Positions 19,302 through 26,753 of a DNA stretch of 64,000 nucleotides are shown one piece after another. Position numbers and translations under genes: made by a program. Source of the DNA: Nocardia sp. CC227C (lineage in GTDB: Bacteria > Actinomycetota > Actinomycetes > Mycobacteriales > Mycobacteriaceae); contig NZ_JASITE010000008.1 in assembly GCF_030767025.1 (NCBI RefSeq), positions 62,001 to 126,000 on the forward strand, written 5' to 3'. The notes beneath the pieces are model-generated. The model saw only the letters and a program-made list of their open reading frames with translations, did no database searches and was not told the origin of the DNA. Positions within the stretch are counted from its first letter, which is position 1; each line of letters begins with the position of its first letter.

Positions 19302-19586
19302 GTGGCCGCCACGGAACTGGAACCCACCCACAGCGCCGGTGTCGTCACCAAGGTCGATCCGGCCGAGGTTCCTTCCGCCGCCTGGGGTTGGAGCGGCGAG
19401 TCGAAGCGCACCTTCCGCATCGCGGGCTGGGTTGTCGTCGTGATCCTGCTCGGCATGCTGTTCGAGGGCCCGCAGGGCGCCTCCTCCGGTTCGGGCAATG
19501 TCGGCTACCTGTTCACCATCGGCTTCGCCGCGCTGCTCGCGTTCGTGCTGATTCGCGACTCGATCATCTCCCGCAAGCCGCGGTAA
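19302..19586 (+). CDS. Small DUF2631 membrane protein (Rv2876-like)
   Basis: This 94-residue protein has a hydrophilic N-terminus (ending SGESKRTFR) and two membrane helices (WVVVVILLGMLF and YLFTIGFAALLAFVLI). It matches the DUF2631 proteins found next to dxr in mycobacteria. The start is set by a textbook AAGGAG at 19291 followed by GTG at 19302. An upstream extension is in frame but has no ribosome site. Function is unknown. A strong hairpin lies 21 bp after the stop. Confidence 0.82.
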   Translation: MAATELEPTHSAGVVTKVDPAEVPSAAWGWSGESKRTFRIAGWVVVVILLGMLFEGPQGASSGSGNVGYLFTIGFAALLAFVLIRDSIISRKPR

Positions 19587-19606
19587 ACGCACCGGGACGT
19601 ACGCGT

Positions 19607-19637
19607 CGGGCCGGGTCGCTGTGCGCGACCCGGCCCG
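19607..19637. terminator. Bidirectional hairpin terminator
   Basis: A perfect 13-bp stem (CGGGCCGGGTCGC / GCGACCCGGCCCG) with a 5-nt loop is followed by TTT on the + strand. It lies between the convergent DUF2631 gene (ends 19586) and the secreted protein gene (ends 19661), so it can serve both. Confidence 0.75.
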
Positions 19638-19660
19638 TTTCGCCGTATCAACCGGTAGGA

Positions 19661-20401
19661 CTACTGGTTCTCGGGGGCGTTGATGCGCTGCACGAAGCCG
19701 ATGCCGACCACGATGGCGGCGGGCACACCGGTCAGCACCAGACCCGCGGCGGCACCCAGCGGAATGCCGATGCCCGCACCGGTGATGCAGCCCATGAGGG
19801 CGCCCGGAATGATCGTGACGCCACCGATCGCCAGTGCGGCGCCACCTGCCAGCGCACCCAGCAGACATCCCGCGCCACCGCCGACAATGGTGCCGATGAG
19901 GGTGCCGATCGACGTGATGATGCCGAACTGGGTCGCGGCCGCGGACACCGCGTCATCGAACGCATCCTGGCGGACCACGTCGTGGCGCAGCGGGTTGCTG
20001 TCCGCCGCGACCGGGCGCGCGGCATCGGTGCGCGGGGTCAGGGTGGCGCGCAGACCGTCGACCGCGGCGTCGATCGGGTACTCGAGGTCACCGATCGTGA
20101 AGGCGAGCGGGAGTCCGACGACGACGTTTCCGGCGTCGTCGCGCACCTGGAACTGGCCGTTGTCATTGGCGAGGGAGCCGTGGTCGGTCTCGACGACGAC
20201 GGCGTCGCCCTCGATGCGGGTCTGCCAGTGGATTCCCGGCAGCACCTGGTCCACACCCTGATCGATACCGTCGATCAGCGAGGGGATGACGCCCGGGGCG
20301 GGGGCCGGAGCCGGGGCGGGCTCCGCGTGTGAGGTGCCGGTGGCAATGCCGAGTGCCGCGATGACCAGGGCCGAGGTTGCGGCGACCTTCGTGAACTTCA
20401 T
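19661..20401 (-). CDS. Secreted hypothetical protein with glycine-rich hydrophobic C-terminus
   Basis: This 246-residue protein has a clear Sec signal peptide (residues 1-26, ending TSHAEP), then a Pro/Ala run. A central domain is rich in Asp and Val (WQTRIEGDAVVVETDHG, VGLPLAFTIGDLEYPID). The C-terminal ~90 residues are Gly/Ala/Ile-rich and hydrophobic, with the pattern of glycine-zipper-like membrane segments (GTIVGGGAGCLLGALAGGAALAIGG). I recognise the architecture as common in Nocardia and Rhodococcus secreted proteins but know no function. A Crp-like site lies ~200 bp upstream. The ATG at 20401 is the only start that exposes the signal peptide. Confidence 0.75.
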   Translation of the reverse strand: MKFTKVAATSALVIAALGIATGTSHAEPAPAPAPAPGVIPSLIDGIDQGVDQVLPGIHWQTRIEGDAVVVETDHGSLANDNGQFQVRDDAGNVVVGLPLAFTIGDLEYPIDAAVDGLRATLTPRTDAARPVAADSNPLRHDVVRQDAFDDAVSAAATQFGIITSIGTLIGTIVGGGAGCLLGALAGGAALAIGGVTIIPGALMGCITGAGIGIPLGAAAGLVLTGVPAAIVVGIGFVQRINAPENQ

Positions 20402-20607
20402 ATGTGTGCGTCGCTTTCGAAACAGCGTTTCGCGCATCCAACTTCTGGAGCGCGGGTCCTCGGTGAGCACCCGTGGTCAAGTGTCCAGGAGATTGTTGCT
20501 GAAAAGTAACTTAGAAAGTGCTGAATGTTAGGAAAGTGTCAATGGAACCAGACCACAGGTACGAAAAGTCCCGTAGTGGGCCAACTTTCAATGCCCGAGG
20601 GAATGCC

Positions 20608-20623
20608 CGTGATCTGCGTCACA
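20608..20623. promoter_or_regulatory. Crp/GlxR-like palindrome
   Basis: CGTGATCTGCGTCACA fits TGTGA-N6-TCACA at nine of ten arm positions and shares the spacer CTGCG with the site at 10705-10720. A TTTCA sits a similar distance upstream in both. It lies 207 bp before the ATG of the secreted protein transcribed from 20401. Confidence 0.55.
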
Positions 20624-20674
20624 AAGGGTCCTGAATCGGACATAAGCGGTATAGCTCACAGGCTATAAGAGCAG

Positions 20675-21394
20675 CTAGTGCCCCTTGCGGTGACCGTTGC
20701 GTCCACCCGCGGCCCGCCCCCGGCCGGACCCCGAGCGCTGCCCGGAAGCCGGTCGTCCACCCGCCTGCTTCTGCGGCTTCTGCGCCGACCGCTTCGGCTG
20801 CTCCTCGATTGCCCCACGTCCTGACGGTGATCGGGAGCTGCGTTCGGTCCGGCCGCGCACGATGCCGACGAACTCCTCGGTGGTGTCCGAGGTTCCCTCG
20901 ATCGGCCAGGCCAGCGCGATCTGGGTGTCGGGCGCATCGGTGACCGTCCGGTAGACCACGTCCCGCCGGTGATGCAGGCGGGCGATCGAATGCGGCACGA
21001 TGGCGACCCCGACATTGGCGGCCACCAGCTCGATGGCCCCGGCGGCGGCATCCAGATCGGCGGTGTCCTGTAGGCGCTCATCGGCCAGCTCGGCCGTGGT
21101 CACCTCGTCGTAGACCGAGATGGGATGGTCCTTGGGCACCACCACGACCGGCACCTCGCGGTAGAGCGGTATGGCGTGCATGCCCTCCCGGTCGATGGGC
21201 AGGCGCACGAAGCACATGTCGACGCGTCCGGACCGCAGCGCCTCGTCCTGCTCCCCCTGGGCGACGACGACCAGTTCCAGGCGCTGCCCTGGAAACCGCT
21301 CACCCCACTTGCGCTCCCACTTGGTGGGCGTGACACCGGGAACGAACCCGACCCGCAGCGCAGGGGCGTCGGCGGACGCGTCGTCGTTGGTCAT
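20675..21394 (-). CDS. LysR-type substrate-binding domain protein without DNA-binding domain
   Basis: This 239-residue protein resembles the effector-binding half of LysR regulators (LRVGFVPGVTPTKWERKWGERFPG, RSGRVDMCFVRLPID, IPLYREVPVVVVPKDHP, LVAANVGVAIVPHSIA). No N-terminal winged helix is present in frame. After residue ~180 it ends in a basic Arg/Gly/Ser/Lys-rich tail of ~55 residues (GSGRGRAAGGRNGHRKGH) that might contact nucleic acid. The ATG at 21394 precedes the domain by ~14 residues. It is divergent from the DUF5997 gene with a 60-bp gap, an arrangement common in actinomycetes. Confidence 0.75.
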   Translation of the reverse strand: MTNDDASADAPALRVGFVPGVTPTKWERKWGERFPGQRLELVVVAQGEQDEALRSGRVDMCFVRLPIDREGMHAIPLYREVPVVVVPKDHPISVYDEVTTAELADERLQDTADLDAAAGAIELVAANVGVAIVPHSIARLHHRRDVVYRTVTDAPDTQIALAWPIEGTSDTTEEFVGIVRGRTERSSRSPSGRGAIEEQPKRSAQKPQKQAGGRPASGQRSGSGRGRAAGGRNGHRKGH

Positions 21395-21454
21395 TCCCGA
21401 GAGCGTACTGAACCGCAGGATCGGCACCGGCGACCCGCCCGATAGGCTTGACCG

Positions 21455-21877
21455 GTGAGCCCGGACCAGAATTCGCAACTGATGAAGCCGCTGACGGCGG
21501 CCAACAAACTCGGCGTCTACCTCCCCGCCACGCCGGAGGAGTTCCGCGGCACTCCGATCTCCCGGGCCCAGCTCGACGAACTGCGCGAGAATCCGCCGCA
21601 GTGGCTGACCGAGCTGCGCGCCAACGGCCCCTTCCCCCGCGATATCACCGCCCGCAAACTCGGCATCACCAACAGCGGCCTGAGCCGCGCCGCGGTCTCC
21701 GACGCGCTGACCGCCGCCGAGATCGCGGACCTGCTGGCGGATCCGCCGGAATGGCTGGTGCGCGAACGCGAGAACGCCGAGTCGGTGCGCGCGGAGGCAG
21801 AGCGGGTCAAGACCCAGCGCGAAGAACGCCGGGCCAGCGCCAATCGACCCCAGCGCGACCGCGGGGCGGGCTGGTAG
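21455..21877 (+). CDS. DUF5997 family protein
   Basis: This is a 140-residue soluble protein starting at GTG. It is dominated by short helices (LTAANKLGVYLPATPEEFRG, PFPRDITARKLGITNSGL) and ends in a charged Arg/Glu coiled segment (residues ~105-140). The central ARKLGITNSGLSRAAVSDAL looks like a helix-turn-helix, so DNA binding is possible. It pairs divergently with the LysR effector-domain gene, which lacks an HTH of its own. Whether the two proteins cooperate is speculation. Confidence 0.75.
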   Translation: MSPDQNSQLMKPLTAANKLGVYLPATPEEFRGTPISRAQLDELRENPPQWLTELRANGPFPRDITARKLGITNSGLSRAAVSDALTAAEIADLLADPPEWLVRERENAESVRAEAERVKTQREERRASANRPQRDRGAGW

Positions 21878-21901
21878 CGCGCCTGATCCGAGCGCGGCCG
21901 A

Positions 21902-23074
21902 TCAGCCGCCCCGAGGACCGGAGTACGGACCGTCCGCACCGGGCGGACCTGCATACGGCGCGCCCGGCTGTCCCGGATAGGGTGCCCCCGACTGTCCCGG
22001 ATACGGTGCCCCCGACTGCCCGGGATACGGCTGTCCCGGATACGGCGCTCCCGACTGTCCCGGGTACGGCCCTCCCGTCTGAGCTGGATCCAGCGCTCCC
22101 GGCGGTCCCCCGTAGGGTGCGTAGCCGGCGGGTGCCGGACGGAAGTACGCCGTGGACTGCTTGTTCCACAACAGGATCACCGCCGCCAGGCCGACGCACC
22201 ACAGCACCACGCTGAACATGGTGGACACCATCGTGGAACGCGCCTCCGGCATGAAGATGCCGATCACGGCGAACAGCATGGACGCCGTGTAGAGGCCGAA
22301 GAAGACCGTGGCCGTGACGCGGGCCCAGCTCTTCCCGGCGCGGTTGGCGAAGGCCATCCACACCCACAGGCCCACCGAGATCAGCGAGAGCACGACGCCG
22401 ACCCCGAACGACACCGCGACCAGGGTGTCCAGCTCGCTCTGGGTGAACACCCCCTCGGAGGTTTCGGCCATTTCATCGCGCAGCGACGGCAGTTGCAGAA
22501 AGCCGATCAGCGTGCTGAGCACGGTCAGCACCGCCCCGGCCAGCATGAGGTAGTAGGCGTTCTGAACCGGACGCGGAGGTCCCGACGGGGTGACCGCGGC
22601 GTCCGGATACGGCTGGTACCCGCCCGGATACGGCGGTGGCGCGACGGGATGGTGCGCGGGTGCGGCCGCGTACGGCGACGGCGTACCGGGGAATTCCGGG
22701 TATCCGCCCCCGTAGGACGGTGGCGCGACAGGGTAGGACGGCGTCATCGGCACATGCTGTGTCGGCGCATCGGCAGCCCGCGTGCTCGCGTCCGCCCACA
22801 TGCTCGCGTCGGCCCGCGTCGGCGCGGTACCGGGTCGTGCCGGTGCCTCGGCAGGGTGCGGCTTCGCCTCAGCCGGTGGGTTCGCTTCGACGCGTGTCGA
22901 CGTGTCGGGATGCGGCTGTGCGTCCGCGGTCGGGCGCGCGTCCTGGGACTGCTGCGCGGCGGCCTGGGGCTGTGGCGTGTCCTGGTCTTCCGGGGTGGCC
23001 GCCGTATGCCACGGCTGCTCCGGCTGTGGTGGGTGTTGGCCCGGGTGCTGGTTCTGCGGTTGCTCGCTGGTCAC
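21902..23074 (-). CDS. Proline/glutamine-rich membrane protein with C-terminal PYPGQSGA repeats
   Basis: This 390-residue protein starts at GTG 23074 behind a strong AGGAGG site. Residues ~1-175 are low-complexity Pro/Gln/Ala/Tyr. Four membrane helices follow (for example NAYYLMLAGAVLTVLSTLIG and LVAVSFGVGVVLSLISVGLWVW), with an acidic loop between the first two. The C-terminal ~70 residues are Gly/Tyr/Pro octapeptide repeats. Such proteins are common near actinobacterial cell-envelope genes, but no reaction is known. The codon-level repeat is listed separately. Confidence 0.75.
   Translation of the reverse strand: MTSEQPQNQHPGQHPPQPEQPWHTAATPEDQDTPQPQAAAQQSQDARPTADAQPHPDTSTRVEANPPAEAKPHPAEAPARPGTAPTRADASMWADASTRAADAPTQHVPMTPSYPVAPPSYGGGYPEFPGTPSPYAAAPAHHPVAPPPYPGGYQPYPDAAVTPSGPPRPVQNAYYLMLAGAVLTVLSTLIGFLQLPSLRDEMAETSEGVFTQSELDTLVAVSFGVGVVLSLISVGLWVWMAFANRAGKSWARVTATVFFGLYTASMLFAVIGIFMPEARSTMVSTMFSVVLWCVGLAAVILLWNKQSTAYFRPAPAGYAPYGGPPGALDPAQTGGPYPGQSGAPYPGQPYPGQSGAPYPGQSGAPYPGQPGAPYAGPPGADGPYSGPRGG
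21968..22078. repeat. 24-bp in-frame tandem repeat
   Basis: Four 24-bp units and one shortened 15-bp unit encode the octapeptide S-G-A-P-Y-P-G-Q on the minus strand. Units differ at a few positions. They form the C-terminal tail of the membrane protein transcribed from 23074. Confidence 0.85.
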
Positions 23075-23132
23075 GGGCTCCCCCTCCTGTCGGTGTCCGC
23101 CGCAGCATATCCCGGGCCGGGTGGCGTCGCGG

Positions 23133-24005
23133 TCAGGCCTCGGGGCCGCCCGCGAGCCGGTGGCGGGCCCTGTATTCGCGCAGGGTGAGCGGTGGTCGGC
23201 CGCCGATATCAGCGATGGCCTCGGTGACGCGGTAGAGCTGGTGGCCGGACCCGATGGCGGCGAACATCCGCCACAGGTGGGAGAGATGTTCGACGACGAC
23301 CTCGTCGCGGTACAGCGCGGCGGCGGTGCGCTCCCACTCCCGCGGGTCGACGTCGATGTAGCGCACACCGAAGGCCGCCGCCGCCTCGCCCGCGGTCAGC
23401 ACGTCTCCGGTGAGCCAGTACACCGGGTCCGCCTTGTCGGGGCTCGACAGCAGCCCGGTGCCCACCCGGGCGACGTCCTCGGCGGCGATCAGGGGCAGCA
23501 CGGTATCGGGCGAGCCGAGCGGCAGTGCCAGCGCGCCGCTGTGCTCGACGACCACCCGCAGATTCTCGAAGAACACCGCGGCGCGCAGGTGGACGGCCCC
23601 GATCTCGGCGCGGTCGAGCACCTGTTCGGCGACCCAGTGCCTGCGCATGTGCGGGGTGCCCGCCTGCGGATCCGAACCCAGCTGCGATACCGCGACCACG
23701 CGTTCGAGCTGTTCGCGATGCGCGGCCGCGGCGAAAGCCGCGGTGGCGTCGAGCATTCCGGCGGTGACCGGATAGGTGAAGTACGCGCGGCGCACCCCGT
23801 GCGCGGCGGGCAGGACGGTGGTGATCTCGCGGAGATCCCCGACGGCGACCTCCGCGCCCAGCGCGCGGAGCGCGGCGGCGCGGTCGTCGTCGGCGCGCAC
23901 GAAGGCGCGGACCGGCCGATCGGCGTGCCGCAGCGCCTCGACCACACGGCGGCCGGTGGAGCCCTGGGTGCCGCCGGCCGCGCCGGTGACCAGTATCGGT
24001 TCCAT
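23133..24005 (-). CDS. NmrA-like NAD(P)-binding oxidoreductase
   Basis: This is an atypical short-chain dehydrogenase of 290 residues. The Rossmann start is ILVTGAAGGTQGSTGRRVVEAL, an unusually long glycine loop, followed by FVRADDDRAAAL for the cofactor ribose. The C-terminal part (PLIAAEDVARVGTGLL, YWLTGDVLTAGEAAAAFG) matches NmrA/SDR_a5 proteins, which often act as redox sensors or quinone reductases. GAGGAGG precedes the ATG. It starts 10 bp after the stop of the saccharopine-dehydrogenase-like gene and so shares its TetR-controlled promoter. Confidence 0.85.
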   Translation of the reverse strand: MEPILVTGAAGGTQGSTGRRVVEALRHADRPVRAFVRADDDRAAALRALGAEVAVGDLREITTVLPAAHGVRRAYFTYPVTAGMLDATAAFAAAAHREQLERVVAVSQLGSDPQAGTPHMRRHWVAEQVLDRAEIGAVHLRAAVFFENLRVVVEHSGALALPLGSPDTVLPLIAAEDVARVGTGLLSSPDKADPVYWLTGDVLTAGEAAAAFGVRYIDVDPREWERTAAALYRDEVVVEHLSHLWRMFAAIGSGHQLYRVTEAIADIGGRPPLTLREYRARHRLAGGPEA

Positions 24006-24015
24006 GCTGTCCTCC

Positions 24016-25038
24016 TCAGGCCCCGGTCGGCAGTTCGACGGTGAACGCGTCCCGATCGGCGAGTGCGGCAAGGAATTCCGGAGCGTCGAAGGCTTCGCCC
24101 GGACTGACGACGCCGCTCTTCACCGCTCCCCCGGCGATGCGGATCGCGGCCTCAACGGAGGCGAGCGCACCCGCCCGCCAGAGGTCACGTCCCCGCAGCG
24201 CGCCGGACGCCGACCCCGATGCGCCGAGAACCTGTGCGGCAATGGTGAATTCACTGTCGGCGCGGTCGGCGGAGTCGAGGTGTTCGCTCGCGAACGCCTG
24301 CTCCTCCTCGAAGGTGCGCGCGGTGAGCTGCGCCTCCACCGAGCGCACGGGGGTGTGCCGGGGCACGGTGAACGCCTCGGGGAAGGGCACGGGCGCGATG
24401 ACCGTGCGCGGCCCGACGGGCGGCGGGAAGGCGAAAACCGCGTTGCGCGGTTCCACGAATCCGATGCGCAGTTCCCCGTTCTCGAAGCCGACGCGCTCGG
24501 TGTCGGCGAACAGCAGCCGCGCCGTATTCACCGCTCCCGTGGTCATCTTCCAGTTGGTCACCGCGTACGCCACGGTGATCCGGTCGATATCGGCGACGCC
24601 GCGCGCCACCGCTCCGGCGAGCAGATCACCGAGCCCGCCGTAGAAGCTGAGACTCGGGATCACGGTGATCCCGGCGCGCTGCGCGGCGTCGGCGAGGGTG
24701 TCGTACAGCTGCCGCACGGGGTGCACTTCGACGGAGTGGTCCACGTAGTGGCAGCCCGCCTCGGCCGCCGCCCGCGCGACCGGCATGCCGGTGACGGCGA
24801 ACGGTCCCGCGCAGTTGATGATCACGTCGGCGGTATCGGCCAGTGCCCGTAGCGATTCGGCGTCGTCCACGGTGGCGGTGCGCGTGCCGGCCGGGCCCAG
24901 TGCGCCGGTCGGTTCCAGCGCGGCCAGTTTGTCGGGATCGCGGCCGGACAGGACGACGTCCTTGCCGCGGGAGAGGAGTTCGGCGGTGACCAGTCGGCCG
25001 GTATGGCCGGTGGCCCCGTAAATGGCGTAGATCGTCAT
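24016..25038 (-). CDS. Saccharopine dehydrogenase-like NAD(P)-binding protein
   Basis: This 340-residue oxidoreductase begins with the Rossmann motif YAIYGATGHTGRLVTAELLSRG and continues with DVIINCAGPF and HYVDHSVE, typical of the Sacchrp_dh_NADP superfamily that also includes trans-acting enoyl reductases. The substrate is unknown. The ATG at 25038 has GGAAG about 9 nt upstream. It is divergent from a TetR gene, and two copies of a TAC-N5-GTA operator lie between the starts, so repression by that TetR is very likely. The NmrA-like gene follows in the same operon. Confidence 0.85.
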   Translation of the reverse strand: MTIYAIYGATGHTGRLVTAELLSRGKDVVLSGRDPDKLAALEPTGALGPAGTRTATVDDAESLRALADTADVIINCAGPFAVTGMPVARAAAEAGCHYVDHSVEVHPVRQLYDTLADAAQRAGITVIPSLSFYGGLGDLLAGAVARGVADIDRITVAYAVTNWKMTTGAVNTARLLFADTERVGFENGELRIGFVEPRNAVFAFPPPVGPRTVIAPVPFPEAFTVPRHTPVRSVEAQLTARTFEEEQAFASEHLDSADRADSEFTIAAQVLGASGSASGALRGRDLWRAGALASVEAAIRIAGGAVKSGVVSPGEAFDAPEFLAALADRDAFTVELPTGA

Positions 25039-25053
25039 AATGATCAACTTCCA

Positions 25054-25093
25054 TACTCGGGGTACGCGTTTCGAGACTTACATACCCCGAGTA
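25054..25093. promoter_or_regulatory. Double TetR-type operator in a divergent promoter
   Basis: TACTCGGGGTA (25054-25064) and its exact reverse complement TACCCCGAGTA (25083-25093) are 18 bp apart. Each half is itself roughly palindromic (TAC-N5-GTA). They sit between the start codons of the dehydrogenase operon (25038, minus) and the TetR gene (25131, plus), the usual place for autoregulated TetR control. Confidence 0.75.
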
Positions 25094-25130
25094 CGCAAGT
25101 CAATGACCCGCCGCCGGATACATTGAGGGC

Positions 25131-25727
25131 GTGAGCACGCGCCGCACCCAGGCCGAACGGTCGGACACCACCACTGGCAAACTCGTCGCAGCTGCCCGAA
25201 ACCTGTTCGGGCACAATGGCTACGCGGCCACCTCCATATCCGCCATCGCCGCCGCGGCCGACGTCACCAAGGGCGCGGCCTACCACCACTTCGCCGACAA
25301 GCAGGCCCTCTTCCGCGCCGCCTTCGTCGCCGAACAGGAGTGGATGGCAGCCGAACTGGAGCAGGTCGCCGCCACCGCCCCCGACTCCTGGACCGCCCTG
25401 CTGACCGGCTGCCGCACCTTCCTCGAACGCAGCCTGGAGCCGCGCTTCCGCCGCATCGTGGTGCTCGACGGCCCCGCCGTACTCGGCTGGGACACCGTGC
25501 GCGAGATCGAATCCGACCACACCCTCCGCGTACTGACCAGCGGACTCGCCCTGGCGACCGCCGAGGGCGAGCTATCCCCCGGCGACCTCCAGATCCGCCG
25601 CCACCTCATCTTCGGCGCGCTCTGCGAGGGCGGAATGATGCTGGCGCGCAACGAGGATCCGAACGCGACACTGCCACTCGTCGTCGCCGAGGCGGGGCGG
25701 CTGCTCGGTGCGCTGCGACACGGTTAG
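25131..25727 (+). CDS. TetR/AcrR family transcriptional regulator
   Basis: This 198-residue protein has an N-terminal TetR HTH (residues ~12-58: LVAARNLFGHNGYAATSISAIAAAADVTKGAAYHHF, given here in parts LVAARNLFGHNGYAAT and VTKGAAYHHFADK) followed by an all-helical ligand domain (GPAVLGWDTVREIE, HLIFGALCEGGMMLARN). It probably represses the divergent dehydrogenase/NmrA operon and itself through the paired operator upstream. The effector is unknown. The GTG start is 38 bp from the nearer operator. Confidence 0.92.
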   Translation: MSTRRTQAERSDTTTGKLVAAARNLFGHNGYAATSISAIAAAADVTKGAAYHHFADKQALFRAAFVAEQEWMAAELEQVAATAPDSWTALLTGCRTFLERSLEPRFRRIVVLDGPAVLGWDTVREIESDHTLRVLTSGLALATAEGELSPGDLQIRRHLIFGALCEGGMMLARNEDPNATLPLVVAEAGRLLGALRHG

Positions 25728-25734
25728 CACTGCC

Positions 25735-26181
25735 ATGACAGCCGAACGAGCCGAGACGGCGACTGAACCGACAGGCCGATGCACCGTGGACGCACCCCCT
25801 ACCGCGAGGTCGGAGCGCATGCGTCGTTCCAGCCAGGCCACCACACCGCTGCCCTTCATGATGCTGACCGGTCTGATTGCGTTTACCGGCTTCCGGGACT
25901 CTTTGGGTGCCGGGACGAGCGACACGATCGTCCTCTCGCTCGTGCTGTTGGTTCAGATCGCCGGCATCGCGGCGGGTTGGCGACGAGCACCCACCGGGAC
26001 GCTCCGGCTAAGCATCGGCGCTGCTTTCGCGACCGCCTGCATCGCGGTAGGCGGACTCCTGCTCGTAGGCACCTTCGGCGAGTCGGATGCTGCCACGAGT
26101 GCGCAGTGGATCTTCTACCCGTTGATAATCTTCGGGTTGGCGCTTCAGGGGTACTACCTGCTGTGGCGAGGACGGTCCTGA
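25735..26181 (+). CDS. Four-helix membrane protein, hypothetical
   Basis: This 148-residue protein has a hydrophilic N-terminus of ~35 residues and four membrane helices (PFMMLTGLIAFTGF, IVLSLVLLVQIAGIAAGW, AFATACIAVGGLLLVGTF, WIFYPLIIFGLALQGYYLLW). It starts 7 bp after the TetR stop, so it is probably in the same transcript. Codon use is less GC-biased than in its neighbours. No family is recognised. Confidence 0.6.
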   Translation: MTAERAETATEPTGRCTVDAPPTARSERMRRSSQATTPLPFMMLTGLIAFTGFRDSLGAGTSDTIVLSLVLLVQIAGIAAGWRRAPTGTLRLSIGAAFATACIAVGGLLLVGTFGESDAATSAQWIFYPLIIFGLALQGYYLLWRGRS

Positions 26182-26338
26182 TCGTCCGCGATTCTCTAGC
26201 GCCTGCGCGATGAGAGCGCGGGCGCCGTCGCCGTGGCGCGCCTGAGCGTGCAGCGCGGTCCATGCCTTCTCGTAGTCGGCCAGACCCGCGTCCGCCGCGA
26301 ACCGCGGTGATTGCCACGGGCGGCCACCCGGTCGGCAC

Positions 26339-26689
26339 TCACAGGCCGAACACCCGCAACACCAGGACGACCACCGACAGCGCCACCATGACCAGCGGTG
26401 CTGCCAGGTTCTTCCAATCCCGGGCGCGGATATGGAATCCGACCGCGCCGAGGAAGTACAGGGTGAGCCCGACGGCGGCGGCGATCCCGATGGGCCCCCA
26501 CCAGAGCCCGACGATCAGCCCGACGGCCCCGGCCAGCAGCGCGCTCGCCAACCAGGGCAGCCACGAGTCCGGAACGCCGATGGCGGCGTAGCCCTGGACG
26601 AATGGCTCCCGCCGAGTGAGCTTGACGAACGCCGAACCGCACAGCATCACAGCCAGCAGGATGGACACGATGACCGTAGCCACGAACAC
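26339..26689 (-). CDS. DoxX-like small membrane protein
   Basis: This 116-residue protein has four membrane helices in the DoxX/DoxD-like arrangement (VATVIVSILLAVMLCGSAFVKL; a hydrophilic loop with GYAAIGVPDSWLP; then ALLAGAVGLIVGLWWGPIG and further helices). The GTG at 26689 is chosen because AGGAGG lies 5 nt upstream. Family members are quinone-linked or redox-associated membrane proteins of poorly known role. The 157 bp after its stop hold no convincing gene. Confidence 0.75.
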   Translation of the reverse strand: MFVATVIVSILLAVMLCGSAFVKLTRREPFVQGYAAIGVPDSWLPWLASALLAGAVGLIVGLWWGPIGIAAAVGLTLYFLGAVGFHIRARDWKNLAAPLVMVALSVVVLVLRVFGL

Positions 26690-26753
26690 AGCGGCCTCCT
26701 CGACAAACCTGAGCGCTGACAACCGGATGGTACTGCGGAAAAAGGGATTCGGG

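Noticed and set aside
20650..20667. Inverted repeat TATAGC-N6-GCTATA after the LysR-domain gene
   Set aside because: Only 6 bp per arm and AT-rich; too weak to call a terminator or operator.
26190..26330. Minus-strand frame reading ADYEKAWTALHAQARHGDGARALIAQAL
   Set aside because: It looks protein-like but has no start, no ribosome site and no recognisable family, so it is only a possible gene fragment.
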